Positions 1-6,866 of a DNA stretch of 7,139 nt are shown in pieces. Location of the stretch: the NCBI GenBank assembly GCA_009921765.1, contig RFXC01000214.1:1-7139 (forward strand), given 5' to 3'. Both the position numbers and the translations under genes were made by a program. The notes under the pieces are model-generated. The model did not search any database. It saw nothing but the letters and a program-made list of their open reading frames with translations, and was not told the DNA's origin. How positions within the stretch are numbered: position 1 is the stretch's first letter; the number at the start of each line of letters is the position of its first letter. The stretch is from Betaproteobacteria bacterium (GTDB lineage: Bacteria > Pseudomonadota > Gammaproteobacteria > Burkholderiales > Burkholderiaceae).

Positions 1-1193
1 CTATTCATGGCAGAGGAACCGGCCGCGCCTTCGGGCGGAGACGCTCCGCGAATTTCAGGCGGCAGATCCTTGACTTCAATGACCTGCGCGGGCGCCATTA
101 CCGTGAGCCAACGACAGACATTCTCGAGCTGACGGACGTTACCGTGCCAGGGCGACCCGCTCATCAGGCGTATCGCTTCATCGCTCGCACGCTTGGGCTC
201 GCCGCCGAGCTCGTGCGCGCTTCGGGACAGGAAATGACGGATGAGAAGCGGAATATCTTCCGAACGCTCTCGCAACGCCGGCAGGCGCAATCGGATCACG
301 TTCAGACGGTGGAACAGGTCTTCGCGAAACAAGCCCTGGCGTACGCGATCTTCAAGATTCTGATGCGTGGCGGCAATGACTCGAACATTGGCCTTCAGTG
401 GCTGGTGCCCGCCCACGCGATAAAAATGCCCGTCCGACAGCACGCGCAGCAGCCGTGTCTGAAGTTCAGCCGGCATATCCCCAATCTCGTCGAGGAACAG
501 CGTGCCGCCCTCTGCCTGTTCAAACCGCCCACGCCGCATCTGTTGCGCACCGGTGAACGCCCCGCGTTCGTGACCAAACAATTCGGATTCGAGCAGGTCA
601 CGCGGAATGGCTGCGGTGTTGAGCGCAACGAATACCCGATCGGCTCGCGGGCTGTGTCGATGCAATGCCCGGGCGACCAGTTCCTTTCCGGTTCCCGATT
701 CACCCGTAATCAGCACGGTCACGTTGGACTGTGACAGCCGCCCGATCGCGCGGAATACCTCCTGCATGGCTGGCGCCTGCCCCAGGATATCGACGCCAGG
801 TTCAACCGGGTCCGCCCCGAGTTGGTCGCGTTCGGATTCCTCCACCGCACGACGAATCAACTCGACCGCCTTCGGTACATCGAACGGTTTGGGAAGATAC
901 TCAAAGGCACCGCCCTGGAATGCTGACACCGCGCTTTCCAGATCAGAGAACGCGGTCATTATGATCACTGGCATCGCGGGGTGATCCACCTTGACCTGCT
1001 GCAGCAATTCGATGCCGGATTCGCCCGGCATTCGGATATCGGAGACGAGGACATCAGGCTCGTCGACCGACAGCGCGCGCAGGCACTCTCGTGCGCTCGA
1101 GAACGCACGTACATCGAAGCCGTCACGACCAAGCGCCTTTTCAAGCACCCAACGGATCGACTGATCGTCATCCACTACCCAGACTGCGCTCAT
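1..1193 (-). CDS. ntrC: Nitrogen regulation response regulator NtrC, C-terminus cut by window edge
   Basis: Sigma54-dependent transcription activator of the NtrB/NtrC two-component system, acting on nitrogen-assimilation promoters such as glnA. 397 codons are visible. The receiver domain (about residues 1-115) has acidic residues D8/D9, phospho-acceptor D52 (SDIRMPG), T80 and K102 (YLPKPFD). The AAA+ domain (about 140-375) has Walker A GESGTGKE (164-171, K170), the sigma54-contacting GAFTGA loop (211-216) and Walker B LFLDEIG with D235/E236, and it ends in [10 protein letters not shown]. The reading frame then runs off the left edge inside the linker, so the Fis-type DNA-binding domain is not in view; full NtrC proteins are roughly 470-500 residues. 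The ATG at 1193 lies 10 nt after the ntrB stop, with a GGTGAG Shine-Dalgarno overlapping that stop, so the two are co-transcribed and probably translationally coupled. No internal stop or frameshift is seen. Identity is very firm given the intact GAFTGA motif and the ntrB neighbour. Confidence 0.97.
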   Translation of the reverse strand, partial: MSAVWVVDDDQSIRWVLEKALGRDGFDVRAFSSARECLRALSVDEPDVLVSDIRMPGESGIELLQQVKVDHPAMPVIIMTAFSDLESAVSAFQGGAFEYLPKPFDVPKAVELIRRAVEESERDQLGADPVEPGVDILGQAPAMQEVFRAIGRLSQSNVTVLITGESGTGKELVARALHRHSPRADRVFVALNTAAIPRDLLESELFGHERGAFTGAQQMRRGRFEQAEGGTLFLDEIGDMPAELQTRLLRVLSDGHFYRVGGHQPLKANVRVIAATHQNLEDRVRQGLFREDLFHRLNVIRLRLPALRERSEDIPLLIRHFLSRSAHELGGEPKRASDEAIRLMSGSPWHGNVRQLENVCRWLTVMAPAQVIEVKDLPPEIRGASPPEGAAGSSAMN

Positions 1194-1203
1194 CGTTGAC
1201 CAC

Positions 1204-2310
1204 TCACCGCAAAGGCAGAAGAATGCAGAAATCGGTTCGGCCCGGCCGGCTGTCGCACTCGATCAGACCTCCATGCTGCTGAATGAAGGTCTGTGCCAGT
1301 GTCAGTCCGAGACCCGTTCCCCCTTCACGTCCGGATACCAGCGGAAAGAAAATTCGCTCTCGAATGTCTTCCGGGATGCCAGGACCGTCGTCGATCACAT
1401 GCAATTCAAGTGCCAGCTTCCAGCGTTGCTTGGCGATCACCACCTGACGCGCGATCCGGGTACGCAGCTCAATCCGCCCCCTTCCATGCAGGGCCTGCGC
1501 CGCATTACGCACCAGATTGAGCAGCACCTGCACCAGTTGCTCGCGGTCGCCCGTGAGCGAAGGGATGCTGACGTCGTAATCACGCACCACTCTGAGGCCT
1601 CGCGGATACTCGGCGAGAAGCAGTGACCGCACGTACTCGCAGACCTCGTGGACGTTCAGTTCGGCGAGCAGTCGCGCCTTGCGATGCGGCGCGAGCAGTC
1701 GGTCGACCAGGTCCTGCAACCGGTCGGCTTCCTTGATGATCACTTCCGTGTATTCGCGCAGATCGGCAGAGTCCAGTTCCGATTGGAGGAGTTGCGCGGC
1801 CCCACGGATCCCGCCTAGCGGATTCTTGATCTCGTGAGCGAGATTTCGCACCAGTTCGCGATTGGCCTGCGCAGAATCGATCAGGCGCTCTTCGCGATCA
1901 ACCCGCCAGCGTTTGTCCTGTTCACGGAACTCGAGCAGAAGTGCCGCGGCCCCGGCATCTTGCCGGCTGGCCATCGTCCAGAGCGCAAGCGGCTCGCGCG
2001 CCGGACGTTCGAGCAGGAGATCGACCCGTTTTTGCTCATATTCGCCGTCGATCGCTTCGCGAAGCAGCGCCTCGATCACCAGCCCATTGGAGAACATTCG
2101 ATGAAAGGACTGACCGATCATCATGCGGCTGGAAATATCAAAAAGTGATTCGGCAGCCGCGTTCACCCGCACCACCCGCCCCTGAGCGTCGAGCATGACC
2201 ACCGACGTCGCCAGCAGATCGAACGAATCGGGTCGCATCGTCTGCTCACCCGACAGGATCGGGCCGCTGCCGCTGCGACGGGCTGTCTGGTCAACCGAAA
2301 CAACCGTCAT
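1204..2310 (-). CDS. ntrB: Nitrogen regulation sensor histidine kinase NtrB (GlnL)
   Basis: Soluble histidine kinase/phosphatase that phosphorylates NtrC under nitrogen limitation and, in the known system, is switched to phosphatase by PII. The product is 368 residues; E. coli NtrB is 349. A PAS-like domain covers about residues 28-130 (LLATSVVMLDAQGRVVRVN), followed by a helical linker. The H-box is VRNLAHEIKNP, with phospho-acceptor H159. The ATPase domain shows the N-box (LLNLVRNAA, N269), G1 box DDGPGIP (307-313), F-box IFFP (320-323) and G2 box GGTGLGL (330-336). No membrane segment or signal peptide is seen, as expected for this cytoplasmic kinase. The ATG at 2310 has GGAA a short way upstream. 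An internal ATG at 2238 (MRPDSFDLLATSVV) has a GGTGAG site upstream and would remove a 24-residue low-complexity N-terminus, so the start is uncertain. The gene follows glnA after a terminator and precedes ntrC. Confidence 0.96.
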   Translation of the reverse strand: MTVVSVDQTARRSGSGPILSGEQTMRPDSFDLLATSVVMLDAQGRVVRVNAAAESLFDISSRMMIGQSFHRMFSNGLVIEALLREAIDGEYEQKRVDLLLERPAREPLALWTMASRQDAGAAALLLEFREQDKRWRVDREERLIDSAQANRELVRNLAHEIKNPLGGIRGAAQLLQSELDSADLREYTEVIIKEADRLQDLVDRLLAPHRKARLLAELNVHEVCEYVRSLLLAEYPRGLRVVRDYDVSIPSLTGDREQLVQVLLNLVRNAAQALHGRGRIELRTRIARQVVIAKQRWKLALELHVIDDGPGIPEDIRERIFFPLVSGREGGTGLGLTLAQTFIQQHGGLIECDSRPGRTDFCILLPLR

Positions 2311-2360
2311 GGCTACATTCCGAACGATGGACGAAAGGGGTACTGCCGGATGAACCGCCC

Positions 2361-2390
2361 AAAAAAGACGGGGCGGATAACCGCCCCGTC
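2361..2390 (-). terminator. Rho-independent terminator downstream of glnA
   Basis: There is a perfect 10-bp inverted repeat, GACGGGGCGG at 2367-2376 and CCGCCCCGTC at 2381-2390, with a 4-nt loop. Read on the minus strand the stem is followed by six T residues (2366-2361), the textbook intrinsic terminator. It lies 65 nt past the glnA stop and 50 nt before the ntrB start. It should end most glnA transcripts and leave ntrBC to read-through or to a weak promoter of its own, as in the enterobacterial glnALG operon. There is no T tract on the plus strand, so it is directional. Confidence 0.93.
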
Positions 2391-2414
2391 GTCATGCTTA
2401 CATCCTGATGCATG

Positions 2415-2445
2415 TGCCGCGTTCCCGGACTGGCGATACGCGGCA
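2415..2445. repeat. Inverted repeat just after the glnA stop
   Basis: TGCCGCG at 2415-2421 and CGCGGCA at 2439-2445 form a perfect 7-bp inverted repeat around a 17-nt loop, beginning 10 nt beyond the glnA stop codon. It lacks a T tract on either strand, so it is not a second intrinsic terminator. It could add a 3'-UTR stem that slows exonuclease decay, or it could be chance in GC-rich DNA. Confidence 0.4.
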
Positions 2446-2455
2446 GCGCACCTGA

Positions 2456-3868
2456 TCAGAGCGAGTAGTACATATCGAACTCAACCGGATGCGTGGTCAT
2501 CCGGAACCGGGTGACCTCTTCCATCTTGAGCGCGATGTACGAATCGATCATGTCATTGCTGAAGACGCCACCGCGGGTCAGGAACTCGCGGTCTTTGTCG
2601 AGATAGTCAAGCGCCTGATCGAGCGAGGAGCAGACGGTCGGGATCTTCGCGTCTTCTTCGGGGGGCAGATCGTAAAGGTTCTTATCGGCTGCCTCGCCCG
2701 GATGAATCTTGTTCTGCACACCATCCAGACCGGCCATCAGCATGGCGGAGAAGGCCAGGTAGGAGTTGGCGGTGGGATCAGGGAAGCGCACCTCGATCCG
2801 GCGGCCCTTGGGATTGGCCACGTAGGGAATACGGATCGATGCCGAGCGGTTGCGCGCCGAGTAGGCAAGCTTCACCGGGGCCTCGAACCCGGGGACCAAA
2901 CGCTTGTACGAGTTGGTGCCGGGGTTGGTGATGGCGTTGAGCGCGCGGGCATGCTTGATGATGCCGCCGATGTAGTACAGCGCGAAGTCCGACAGCCCTG
3001 CATACTTGTCGCCTGCGAACAGGTTCACGCCATCTTTCCAGACCGACTGATGCACGTGCATGCCGGAACCGTTGTCACCCACCACGGGCTTGGGCATGAA
3101 CGTGGCAGTCTTGCCGTAGCTGTGTGCAACATTCAGCACCACATACTTGAGCAACTGGGTCCAGTCGGCCCGGCGGACCAGCGTCGAGAACTTGGTGCCG
3201 ATTTCGCACTGACCTGCACCCGCCACCTCATGGTGATGCACCTCAACGGGCACCCCCATCTGCTCGAGAATCAGACACATCTCGGAGCGCATATCCTGGA
3301 ACGAGTCAACGGGTGGCACGGGGAAATAACCGCCCTTGACCGCCGGCCGGTGCGCCAGATTGCCACCCTCATATTCGCGACCCGACGACCACGCCGCTTC
3401 CTCGGAACTGATCTTGACCCCGCAGCCCGACATGTCGACGTTCCAGGTCACGGAATCAAAAATGAAGAACTCGGGCTCGGGACCAAAGAAAGCGGTATCG
3501 CCAATGCCGGTTGACTTGAGGTAAGCCTCGGCCCGCTTCGCGATCGAGCGGGGATCGCGCGAGTAGCCCTTGCCATCCGACGGTTCGATCACGTCGCAGG
3601 AGAGGATGAGCGTGGGCTCCTCGCGGAACGGATCCATTTGCGCGGTATCGGGATCCGGCATCAGCAGCATGTCTGAGGCCTCAATACCTTTCCAGCCGGC
3701 AATGGATGAGCCGTCAAAGGCGTGACCCGACGTGAACTTGTCTTCGTCGAAGGCCGATTTCGGCACAGAGACGTGCTGCTCTTTACCGCGGGTATCCGTG
3801 AAGCGGAAATCAACGAATTTGACTTCGTTGTCCGCAATCATTTTCATCACGTCTTTGGCCGATGCCAT
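2456..3868 (-). CDS. glnA: Glutamine synthetase, type I (GSI-beta)
   Basis: ATP-dependent ligation of ammonia to glutamate, giving glutamine; the cytoplasmic dodecameric enzyme of nitrogen assimilation. The product is 470 residues, the usual GSI length (E. coli 469). Visible signatures are the N-terminal beta-grasp region with DGSSIAGW (52-59), metal and glutamate ligands in GPEPEFF (129-135), the ATP-binding segment from KTATFMPKP to [10 protein letters not shown] (253-275), [13 protein letters not shown] (315-327) and the [12 protein letters not shown] segment (337-348). The adenylylation loop [10 protein letters not shown] carries Y399, so activity should be controlled by a GlnE-type adenylyltransferase, as in GSI-beta enzymes. 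The ATG at 3868 was chosen because [11 protein letters not shown] matches the family N-terminus and AGGAG lies just upstream. The reading frame is open for 68 more codons upstream, but that stretch covers the promoter and is not GlnA-like. Expression is probably from the sigma54/NtrC promoter upstream, with the terminator at 2361-2390 at the 3' end. Confidence 0.99.
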   Translation of the reverse strand: MASAKDVMKMIADNEVKFVDFRFTDTRGKEQHVSVPKSAFDEDKFTSGHAFDGSSIAGWKGIEASDMLLMPDPDTAQMDPFREEPTLILSCDVIEPSDGKGYSRDPRSIAKRAEAYLKSTGIGDTAFFGPEPEFFIFDSVTWNVDMSGCGVKISSEEAAWSSGREYEGGNLAHRPAVKGGYFPVPPVDSFQDMRSEMCLILEQMGVPVEVHHHEVAGAGQCEIGTKFSTLVRRADWTQLLKYVVLNVAHSYGKTATFMPKPVVGDNGSGMHVHQSVWKDGVNLFAGDKYAGLSDFALYYIGGIIKHARALNAITNPGTNSYKRLVPGFEAPVKLAYSARNRSASIRIPYVANPKGRRIEVRFPDPTANSYLAFSAMLMAGLDGVQNKIHPGEAADKNLYDLPPEEDAKIPTVCSSLDQALDYLDKDREFLTRGGVFSNDMIDSYIALKMEEVTRFRMTTHPVEFDMYYSL

Positions 3869-3900
3869 GCTGAAGCGCTCCTGTCTGCAGGTTGAAATGC

Positions 3901-3928
3901 CCGCCCGATCTTTCGGTGGGTCGGGCGG
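3901..3928 (-). repeat. Perfect inverted repeat in the predicted glnA 5' leader
   Basis: CCGCCCGA (3901-3908) and TCGGGCGG (3921-3928) are an exact 8-bp inverted repeat with a 12-nt loop. If transcription starts near 3939, as the sigma54 element predicts, this would be a strong GC-rich hairpin about 10 nt from the 5' end of the glnA mRNA and about 17 nt upstream of the AGGAG ribosome binding site. The mRNA loop reads CCCACCGAAAGA. It leaves the ribosome binding site free, so mRNA stabilisation is more plausible than translational blocking. There is no T tract after it, so it is not a terminator. Its role is inferred only from position. Confidence 0.55.
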
Positions 3929-3949
3929 AAAGCGGTGTCGCGGAAAGTT

Positions 3950-3965
3950 AGCAGCATCCGTGCCA
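3950..3965 (-). promoter_or_regulatory. Sigma54 (RpoN) promoter of glnA
   Basis: On the minus strand the sequence is TGGCACGGATGCTGCT. Against the RpoN consensus TGGCACG-N4-TTGCW it matches at every specified position except the first T of the -12 element. The invariant GG (-24) and GC (-12) have the exact required spacing. The predicted transcription start is near 3939, giving a leader of about 70 nt before the glnA ATG. The NtrC-like sites lie about 95 and 125 bp upstream, and the matching activator gene (ntrC) is encoded downstream of glnA, all of which supports function. Confidence 0.85.
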
Positions 3966-3978
3966 CTCACACGGATCG

Positions 3979-3999
3979 GCCTTCGCACCAAACGAAGGC
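3979..3999. repeat. Inverted repeat between NtrC sites and sigma54 promoter
   Basis: GCCTTCG (3979-3985) and CGAAGGC (3993-3999) form a perfect 7-bp dyad with a 7-nt loop. On the minus strand it is preceded, not followed, by a T-rich run, so it does not terminate hemW transcripts. It sits between the upstream NtrC sites and the sigma54 promoter, where DNA bends in related promoters. It might be an operator for another factor or have no function. Confidence 0.4.
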
Positions 4000-4003
4000 A
4001 AAA

Positions 4004-4032
4004 ATAAGATTCCAGGACCCGGATGCGCACAA
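4004..4032 (-). promoter_or_regulatory. Candidate sigma70 promoter of glnA overlapping NtrC site 1
   Basis: On the minus strand TTGTGC (4032-4027) and TCTTAT (4009-4004) are separated by exactly 17 bp. They match TTGACA at the leading TTG and TATAAT at 4 of 6 positions. The start would be near 3997, about 130 nt before the glnA ATG. The -35 box overlaps the right arm of NtrC site 1, so NtrC binding could shut this promoter, as NtrC does at E. coli glnAp1. The match is only moderate, so this is a candidate. Confidence 0.35.
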
Positions 4033-4041
4033 TTGTAGTGC
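4027..4041. promoter_or_regulatory. NtrC binding site 1 (enhancer-like)
   Basis: GCAC-AATTGTA-GTGC is an exact fit to the NtrC dyad core GCAC-N7-GTGC; on the minus strand it reads TGCACTACAATTGTGC. Its centre (4034) is about 95 bp upstream of the predicted sigma54 start, within the usual range for NtrC enhancers at glnA. Confidence 0.75.
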
Positions 4042-4055
4042 AAAGGCATTGCGGC

Positions 4056-4070
4056 GCCTTAATGTGGTGC
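4056..4070. promoter_or_regulatory. NtrC binding site 2, one perfect half-site
   Basis: On the minus strand this reads GCAC-CACATTA-AGGC. The left arm with flanks (TGCACCA) is a perfect NtrC half-site and the right arm keeps 2 of 4 core bases. Its centre is 29 bp from site 1, close to the three-turn spacing of paired NtrC sites in enterobacterial glnA, which suits cooperative binding of two dimers. It begins 14 bp past the hemW stop codon. Confidence 0.5.
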
Positions 4071-4083
4071 ACACTCAGCGGGC

Positions 4084-5349
4084 TTATCTGGTCAGAAACA
4101 TCGCTTGAAGATCATTCAGAAAACGCAACCCCAGCGGTGTGGCCCGGATCACGCCAGGCCGACCGTCGAGGAGCCCCCGCGCCTGGGCCTGCTCAACGGT
4201 CTGGGCAATTGACGCGAACGATAGCCCCGTCCGCTCAAGAAACAGTTGAACCGGCACCCCCTCCACGAGACGAAGCGCATTGAGCATGAACTCAAACGGC
4301 AGGTCCGGGGCGCCCACCACACGGATTTCATCAAGCCAGGGCGCTGCCTCAACGGCCGCATCGGCCGGATCGGGCGGCAGATCGCGCCCGTGTGCAAGAG
4401 CCTCCCCCGCGAGAGCGGCCAGATAGCGCGCCGGCTGACGCACCCTAGCCTGGCGCACGATCCGGCTCGCAAACGAAAGTTTGCCGTGCGCCCCAGCCCC
4501 GATTCCAAGATAGTCGCCGAACTGCCAGTAGTTGAGGTTGTGACGGCAGCGGTGGCCCGGCCGTGCATAGGCAGAAACCTCATAGCGCTCGAGCCCTGCC
4601 TTCGCACACGTCCCTTCCACCAGCGCCTCCATGTCGGCGGACACCTCGTCGTCGGGAAGCGGAGGGGGGCGACGCGCGAACGGCGTCCCGGGTTCAAGGG
4701 TCAGGTGATAGCACGACAGGTGCGGTGCGCCACGCCCCTGCGCCTCGTCAAGATCGGCCTCGAGATCCTGGAGCGACTGCCCGGGAAGCGCGTACATCAG
4801 GTCGACATTGAAGGTGTCAAAGACCTTGGCTGCGAGGTCTACCGCCGCGCGAGCCTGTGCCGCGTCGTGGACACGCCCGATCGCCTGCAGCGCACGATCG
4901 TTGAAGGTCTGCACGCCGATCGACAGCCGATTGACGCCCGCCGCAGCGAAGTCGCGAAAGCGCTGCGCTTCGAAGGTCCCGGGGTTGGCTTCCATCGTGA
5001 CCTCGGCGCCGGCCACAAAGCGCAAACGTGTTCTCAGGAGCGTCAGGAGCCGATCAATGGCGCCCGGCGAGAACAGGCTGGGCGTACCGCCCCCCACAAA
5101 CACCGTCTGTACGGCGCGTCCCCAGACCAGCGGGAGCGCCCCTTCCAGATCGGCCTGCAGGGCATCCAGATAATCGTCTTCCGGCAGCCCCCCAGAGCCG
5201 CGCCAGGTATGGGAATTGAAGTCGCAGTAAGGGCATTTGGCCAGGCACCAGGGCAGGTGGACGTAGACCGATAGCGGCGGCGGCGCAGCCACCCCGGATT
5301 CGACCACGGCGGGCGCGGGACGCAGCCACTGAACCCGCGCCTCGCTCAC
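4084..5349 (-). CDS. hemW: HemW-type radical SAM protein (heme chaperone)
   Basis: HemW, formerly annotated as an oxygen-independent coproporphyrinogen III oxidase homologue. The family binds an [4Fe-4S] cluster and S-adenosylmethionine and is understood to carry heme to target proteins rather than to act as HemN. The product is 421 residues. A Pro/Ala-rich leader of about 25 residues precedes the radical SAM domain, whose cluster cysteines are C35, C39 and C42 ([13 protein letters not shown]). The residue two after C42 is F, not the fourth Cys of true HemN. Also visible are VGGGTPS (85-91), EANPG (120-124), LSIGVQTF (142-149), [11 protein letters not shown] (214-224) and [20 protein letters not shown] (270-289), then a HemN_C-like region (FMLNALRL, 354-361). 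The start is GTG at 5349, sharing GTGA with the rdgB stop, so translational coupling is likely. The upstream ribosome site is weak. The gene is last in the rph-rdgB-hemW cluster, and no clear terminator follows it before the glnA promoter. Confidence 0.95.
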   Translation of the reverse strand: MSEARVQWLRPAPAVVESGVAAPPPLSVYVHLPWCLAKCPYCDFNSHTWRGSGGLPEDDYLDALQADLEGALPLVWGRAVQTVFVGGGTPSLFSPGAIDRLLTLLRTRLRFVAGAEVTMEANPGTFEAQRFRDFAAAGVNRLSIGVQTFNDRALQAIGRVHDAAQARAAVDLAAKVFDTFNVDLMYALPGQSLQDLEADLDEAQGRGAPHLSCYHLTLEPGTPFARRPPPLPDDEVSADMEALVEGTCAKAGLERYEVSAYARPGHRCRHNLNYWQFGDYLGIGAGAHGKLSFASRIVRQARVRQPARYLAALAGEALAHGRDLPPDPADAAVEAAPWLDEIRVVGAPDLPFEFMLNALRLVEGVPVQLFLERTGLSFASIAQTVEQAQARGLLDGRPGVIRATPLGLRFLNDLQAMFLTR

Positions 5350-5990
5350 CGGGCCCCGGGCGGCACGACGCCAGGGCCCGCCCTCAATCGCTCAACCAGC
5401 GCCCGGAGGGCACGGCCTCGGTGACTGATCTGGTTCTTGCGCGAGGCGGTCAATTCGGCCGCGGTGCAGCCTTCGTCAGCCAACCAGAAATAGGGGTCAT
5501 AACCAAAGCCACCGGCGCCGCGCGGCGATGCAATGACTTCGCCATGCCATTGCGCCTCGGCAATCAGCGGCATGGGATCGGTTTCATGCCGAACCAGCAC
5601 CAGGACGCACACATAGCTCGCCTGCCGGTCCGCCTGCCCGGCGAGCTCGGCGACCAGTCGCGCGTTGTTCGCGTGATCGGAGTGCTCGCCACCTGCGAGC
5701 GCCGCGTAGCGGGCCGAACGCACCCCGGGCATGCCGCCCAGCGCACGTACGCAAATCCCCGAGTCGTCGGCGAGGGCCGGCAGTCCGGTTGAGCGTGCCG
5801 CATGACGCGCCTTGGCCAGCGCGTTCTCGACGAAGGTGTCGAAGGGCTCATCGGCCTCGGTCACCCCGAGCAAAGACTGCGGCACCAGATCGAACCCCAG
5901 CGGCCGCAACAGGGCATCAAACTCGCGAAGTTTGCCGGCATTGCCGCTCGCAAGAACCAGCCTGGCGTCTGCAACCGCGTTCAACGGCAT
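5346..5990 (-). CDS. rdgB: dITP/XTP pyrophosphatase, RdgB/HAM1 family
   Basis: Hydrolyses non-canonical purine nucleoside triphosphates (dITP, ITP, XTP) to the monophosphate and pyrophosphate, keeping deaminated purines out of DNA and RNA; cytoplasmic. The product is 214 residues, slightly longer than the roughly 197-residue E. coli RdgB, the extra being a short N-terminal lead and a Pro/Gly-rich tail. Family motifs are present: SGNAGKLREF (15-24) for triphosphate binding, FVENALAKAR (53-62), LADDSGI (73-79) with the probable catalytic D76, GFGYDPYF (161-168), K185 and SHRGRAL (189-195). The ATG at 5990 lies 20 nt after the rph stop; AGAGG abuts the start, closer than is ideal. The stop overlaps the hemW GTG by 4 nt. 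All motifs are intact. Confidence 0.97.
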   Translation of the reverse strand: MPLNAVADARLVLASGNAGKLREFDALLRPLGFDLVPQSLLGVTEADEPFDTFVENALAKARHAARSTGLPALADDSGICVRALGGMPGVRSARYAALAGGEHSDHANNARLVAELAGQADRQASYVCVLVLVRHETDPMPLIAEAQWHGEVIASPRGAGGFGYDPYFWLADEGCTAAELTASRKNQISHRGRALRALVERLRAGPGVVPPGAR

Positions 5991-6010
5991 CCTCTGCGCA
6001 GATACGCGGT

Positions 6011-6754
6011 TCAGACCGGCAGCGCCGGGTGATTCGCCCCGAGGGCGCTTCGCTGAGCCGACACGAGTTCGCCGATTCCCTGGGCGGCGAGCGCAATCAG
6101 GGTGTCAAGTTCAAGCCTCGAAAAGGGCTCGCCCTCGGCAGTACCCTGTACCTCGACGAAGCCGCCACGGCCCGTCATGACCACATTCAGATCGGTGTCG
6201 CAACCCGAATCCTCTCCATAGTCGAGGTCGAGCACAGGATGACCGCCAACGATTCCGACCGATACCGCCGCGACCTGGTCGCGAATCGGTGTTCGCGCGA
6301 TGGCTCCGGTTCGCAAGAGCGCAGCCACTGCATCACAAGCGGCTACGAATGCGCCGGTGATCGACGCGCAGCGCGTACCGCCATCGGCCTGCAGCACATC
6401 ACAGTCGAGGGTGATGGTTCGCTCGCCAAGGAGCGTGAGGTCAAACACCGATCGCAGACTGCGGCCGATCAGGCGCTGAATCTCCTGCGTTCGCCCGCTT
6501 TGTTTCCCCCGTGCGGCTTCGCGGTCGCTGCGGGTGTGGGTGGACCGCGGCAGCATTCCGTATTCTGCCGTGAGCCAGCCCTGCCCTGCCCCTTTCAGAA
6601 AGCCTGGGACCTTGGCTTCGATACTGGCTGTGCACAACACGCGGGTATCGCCGCACTCGATCAGCACCGACCCTTCCGCGTGCCGCGTGAACCCACGCAC
6701 CATCCGAACTTCGCGCAGCGCGCTGGCGGCGCGCCCTGATGTCCTGCCCGACAT
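6011..6754 (-). CDS. rph: Ribonuclease PH
   Basis: Phosphorolytic 3'-to-5' exoribonuclease that trims tRNA 3' ends and other structured RNAs, using phosphate and releasing nucleoside diphosphates; a hexameric cytoplasmic enzyme. The product is 247 residues, near the usual 238-246. Signatures are the N-terminal R-x-V-x-x-x-R-x-F region ([18 protein letters not shown], 14-31), [16 protein letters not shown] (64-79), the [12 protein letters not shown] segment (90-101), [18 protein letters not shown] (117-134), where GTR (126-128) supplies the phosphate-binding arginine R128, and the acidic pair D182/D188 in [13 protein letters not shown]. No truncation is seen, unlike the frameshifted rph of E. 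coli K-12. The ATG at 6754 has a strong GGAGGG Shine-Dalgarno upstream. It is the first gene of the minus-strand rph-rdgB-hemW cluster and is divergent from the yicC-like gene. Confidence 0.98.
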   Translation of the reverse strand: MSGRTSGRAASALREVRMVRGFTRHAEGSVLIECGDTRVLCTASIEAKVPGFLKGAGQGWLTAEYGMLPRSTHTRSDREAARGKQSGRTQEIQRLIGRSLRSVFDLTLLGERTITLDCDVLQADGGTRCASITGAFVAACDAVAALLRTGAIARTPIRDQVAAVSVGIVGGHPVLDLDYGEDSGCDTDLNVVMTGRGGFVEVQGTAEGEPFSRLELDTLIALAAQGIGELVSAQRSALGANHPALPV

Positions 6755-6866
6755 TGAACCCTCCGGTCAAGGGAACCCGATCATTCGATGGGCCGCAACA
6801 GCCCCTTCCGCGATCGAATTCCTTACAATCCTGCTGCAACCGAGGTTAACAGAACGGCCGACATCC
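6755..6866. promoter_or_regulatory. Divergent intergenic region between rph and yicC
   Basis: This 112-bp gap must hold the promoters for rph (minus strand) and yicC (plus strand). On the plus strand TACAAT at 6824-6829 is a good -10 box, with a predicted start near 6836, but no convincing -35 box lies 16-18 bp upstream. I cannot assign a confident minus-strand promoter for rph. No inverted repeat long enough to suggest a terminator or operator was seen. Confidence 0.4.

Noticed and set aside
2489..3514. 341-codon plus-strand open frame opposite glnA
   Set aside because: It is antisense to a full-length glnA with all its motifs. The translation resembles no family I know, and long antisense frames are expected in GC-rich genes.
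4039..4054. Second sigma54-like sequence, minus strand CCGCAATGCCTTTGCA
   Set aside because: The -12 part (TTGCA) is perfect, but the invariant -24 GG is absent and the site lies between the two NtrC sites. The element at 3950-3965 is far better.
4044..4062. Possible hemW terminator (short AAGGC/GCCTT stem)
   Set aside because: The stem is only 5 bp and has no T tract after it on the minus strand, so termination is not supported.
3869..4072. N-terminal extension of GlnA to an upstream ATG at 4072
   Set aside because: The extra 68 codons cover the sigma54 promoter and part of the NtrC site 1 region and do not look like GlnA. The ATG at 3868 has a good ribosome site and the family N-terminus.
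4246..5274. 342-codon plus-strand open frame opposite hemW
   Set aside because: Antisense shadow of hemW; there is no recognisable domain, and the hemW frame carries the complete radical SAM signature.
5789..6739. 316-codon plus-strand open frame opposite rdgB and rph
   Set aside because: It spans two well-supported minus-strand genes and the gap between them. The composition is Arg/Pro-rich, as expected for an antisense shadow.
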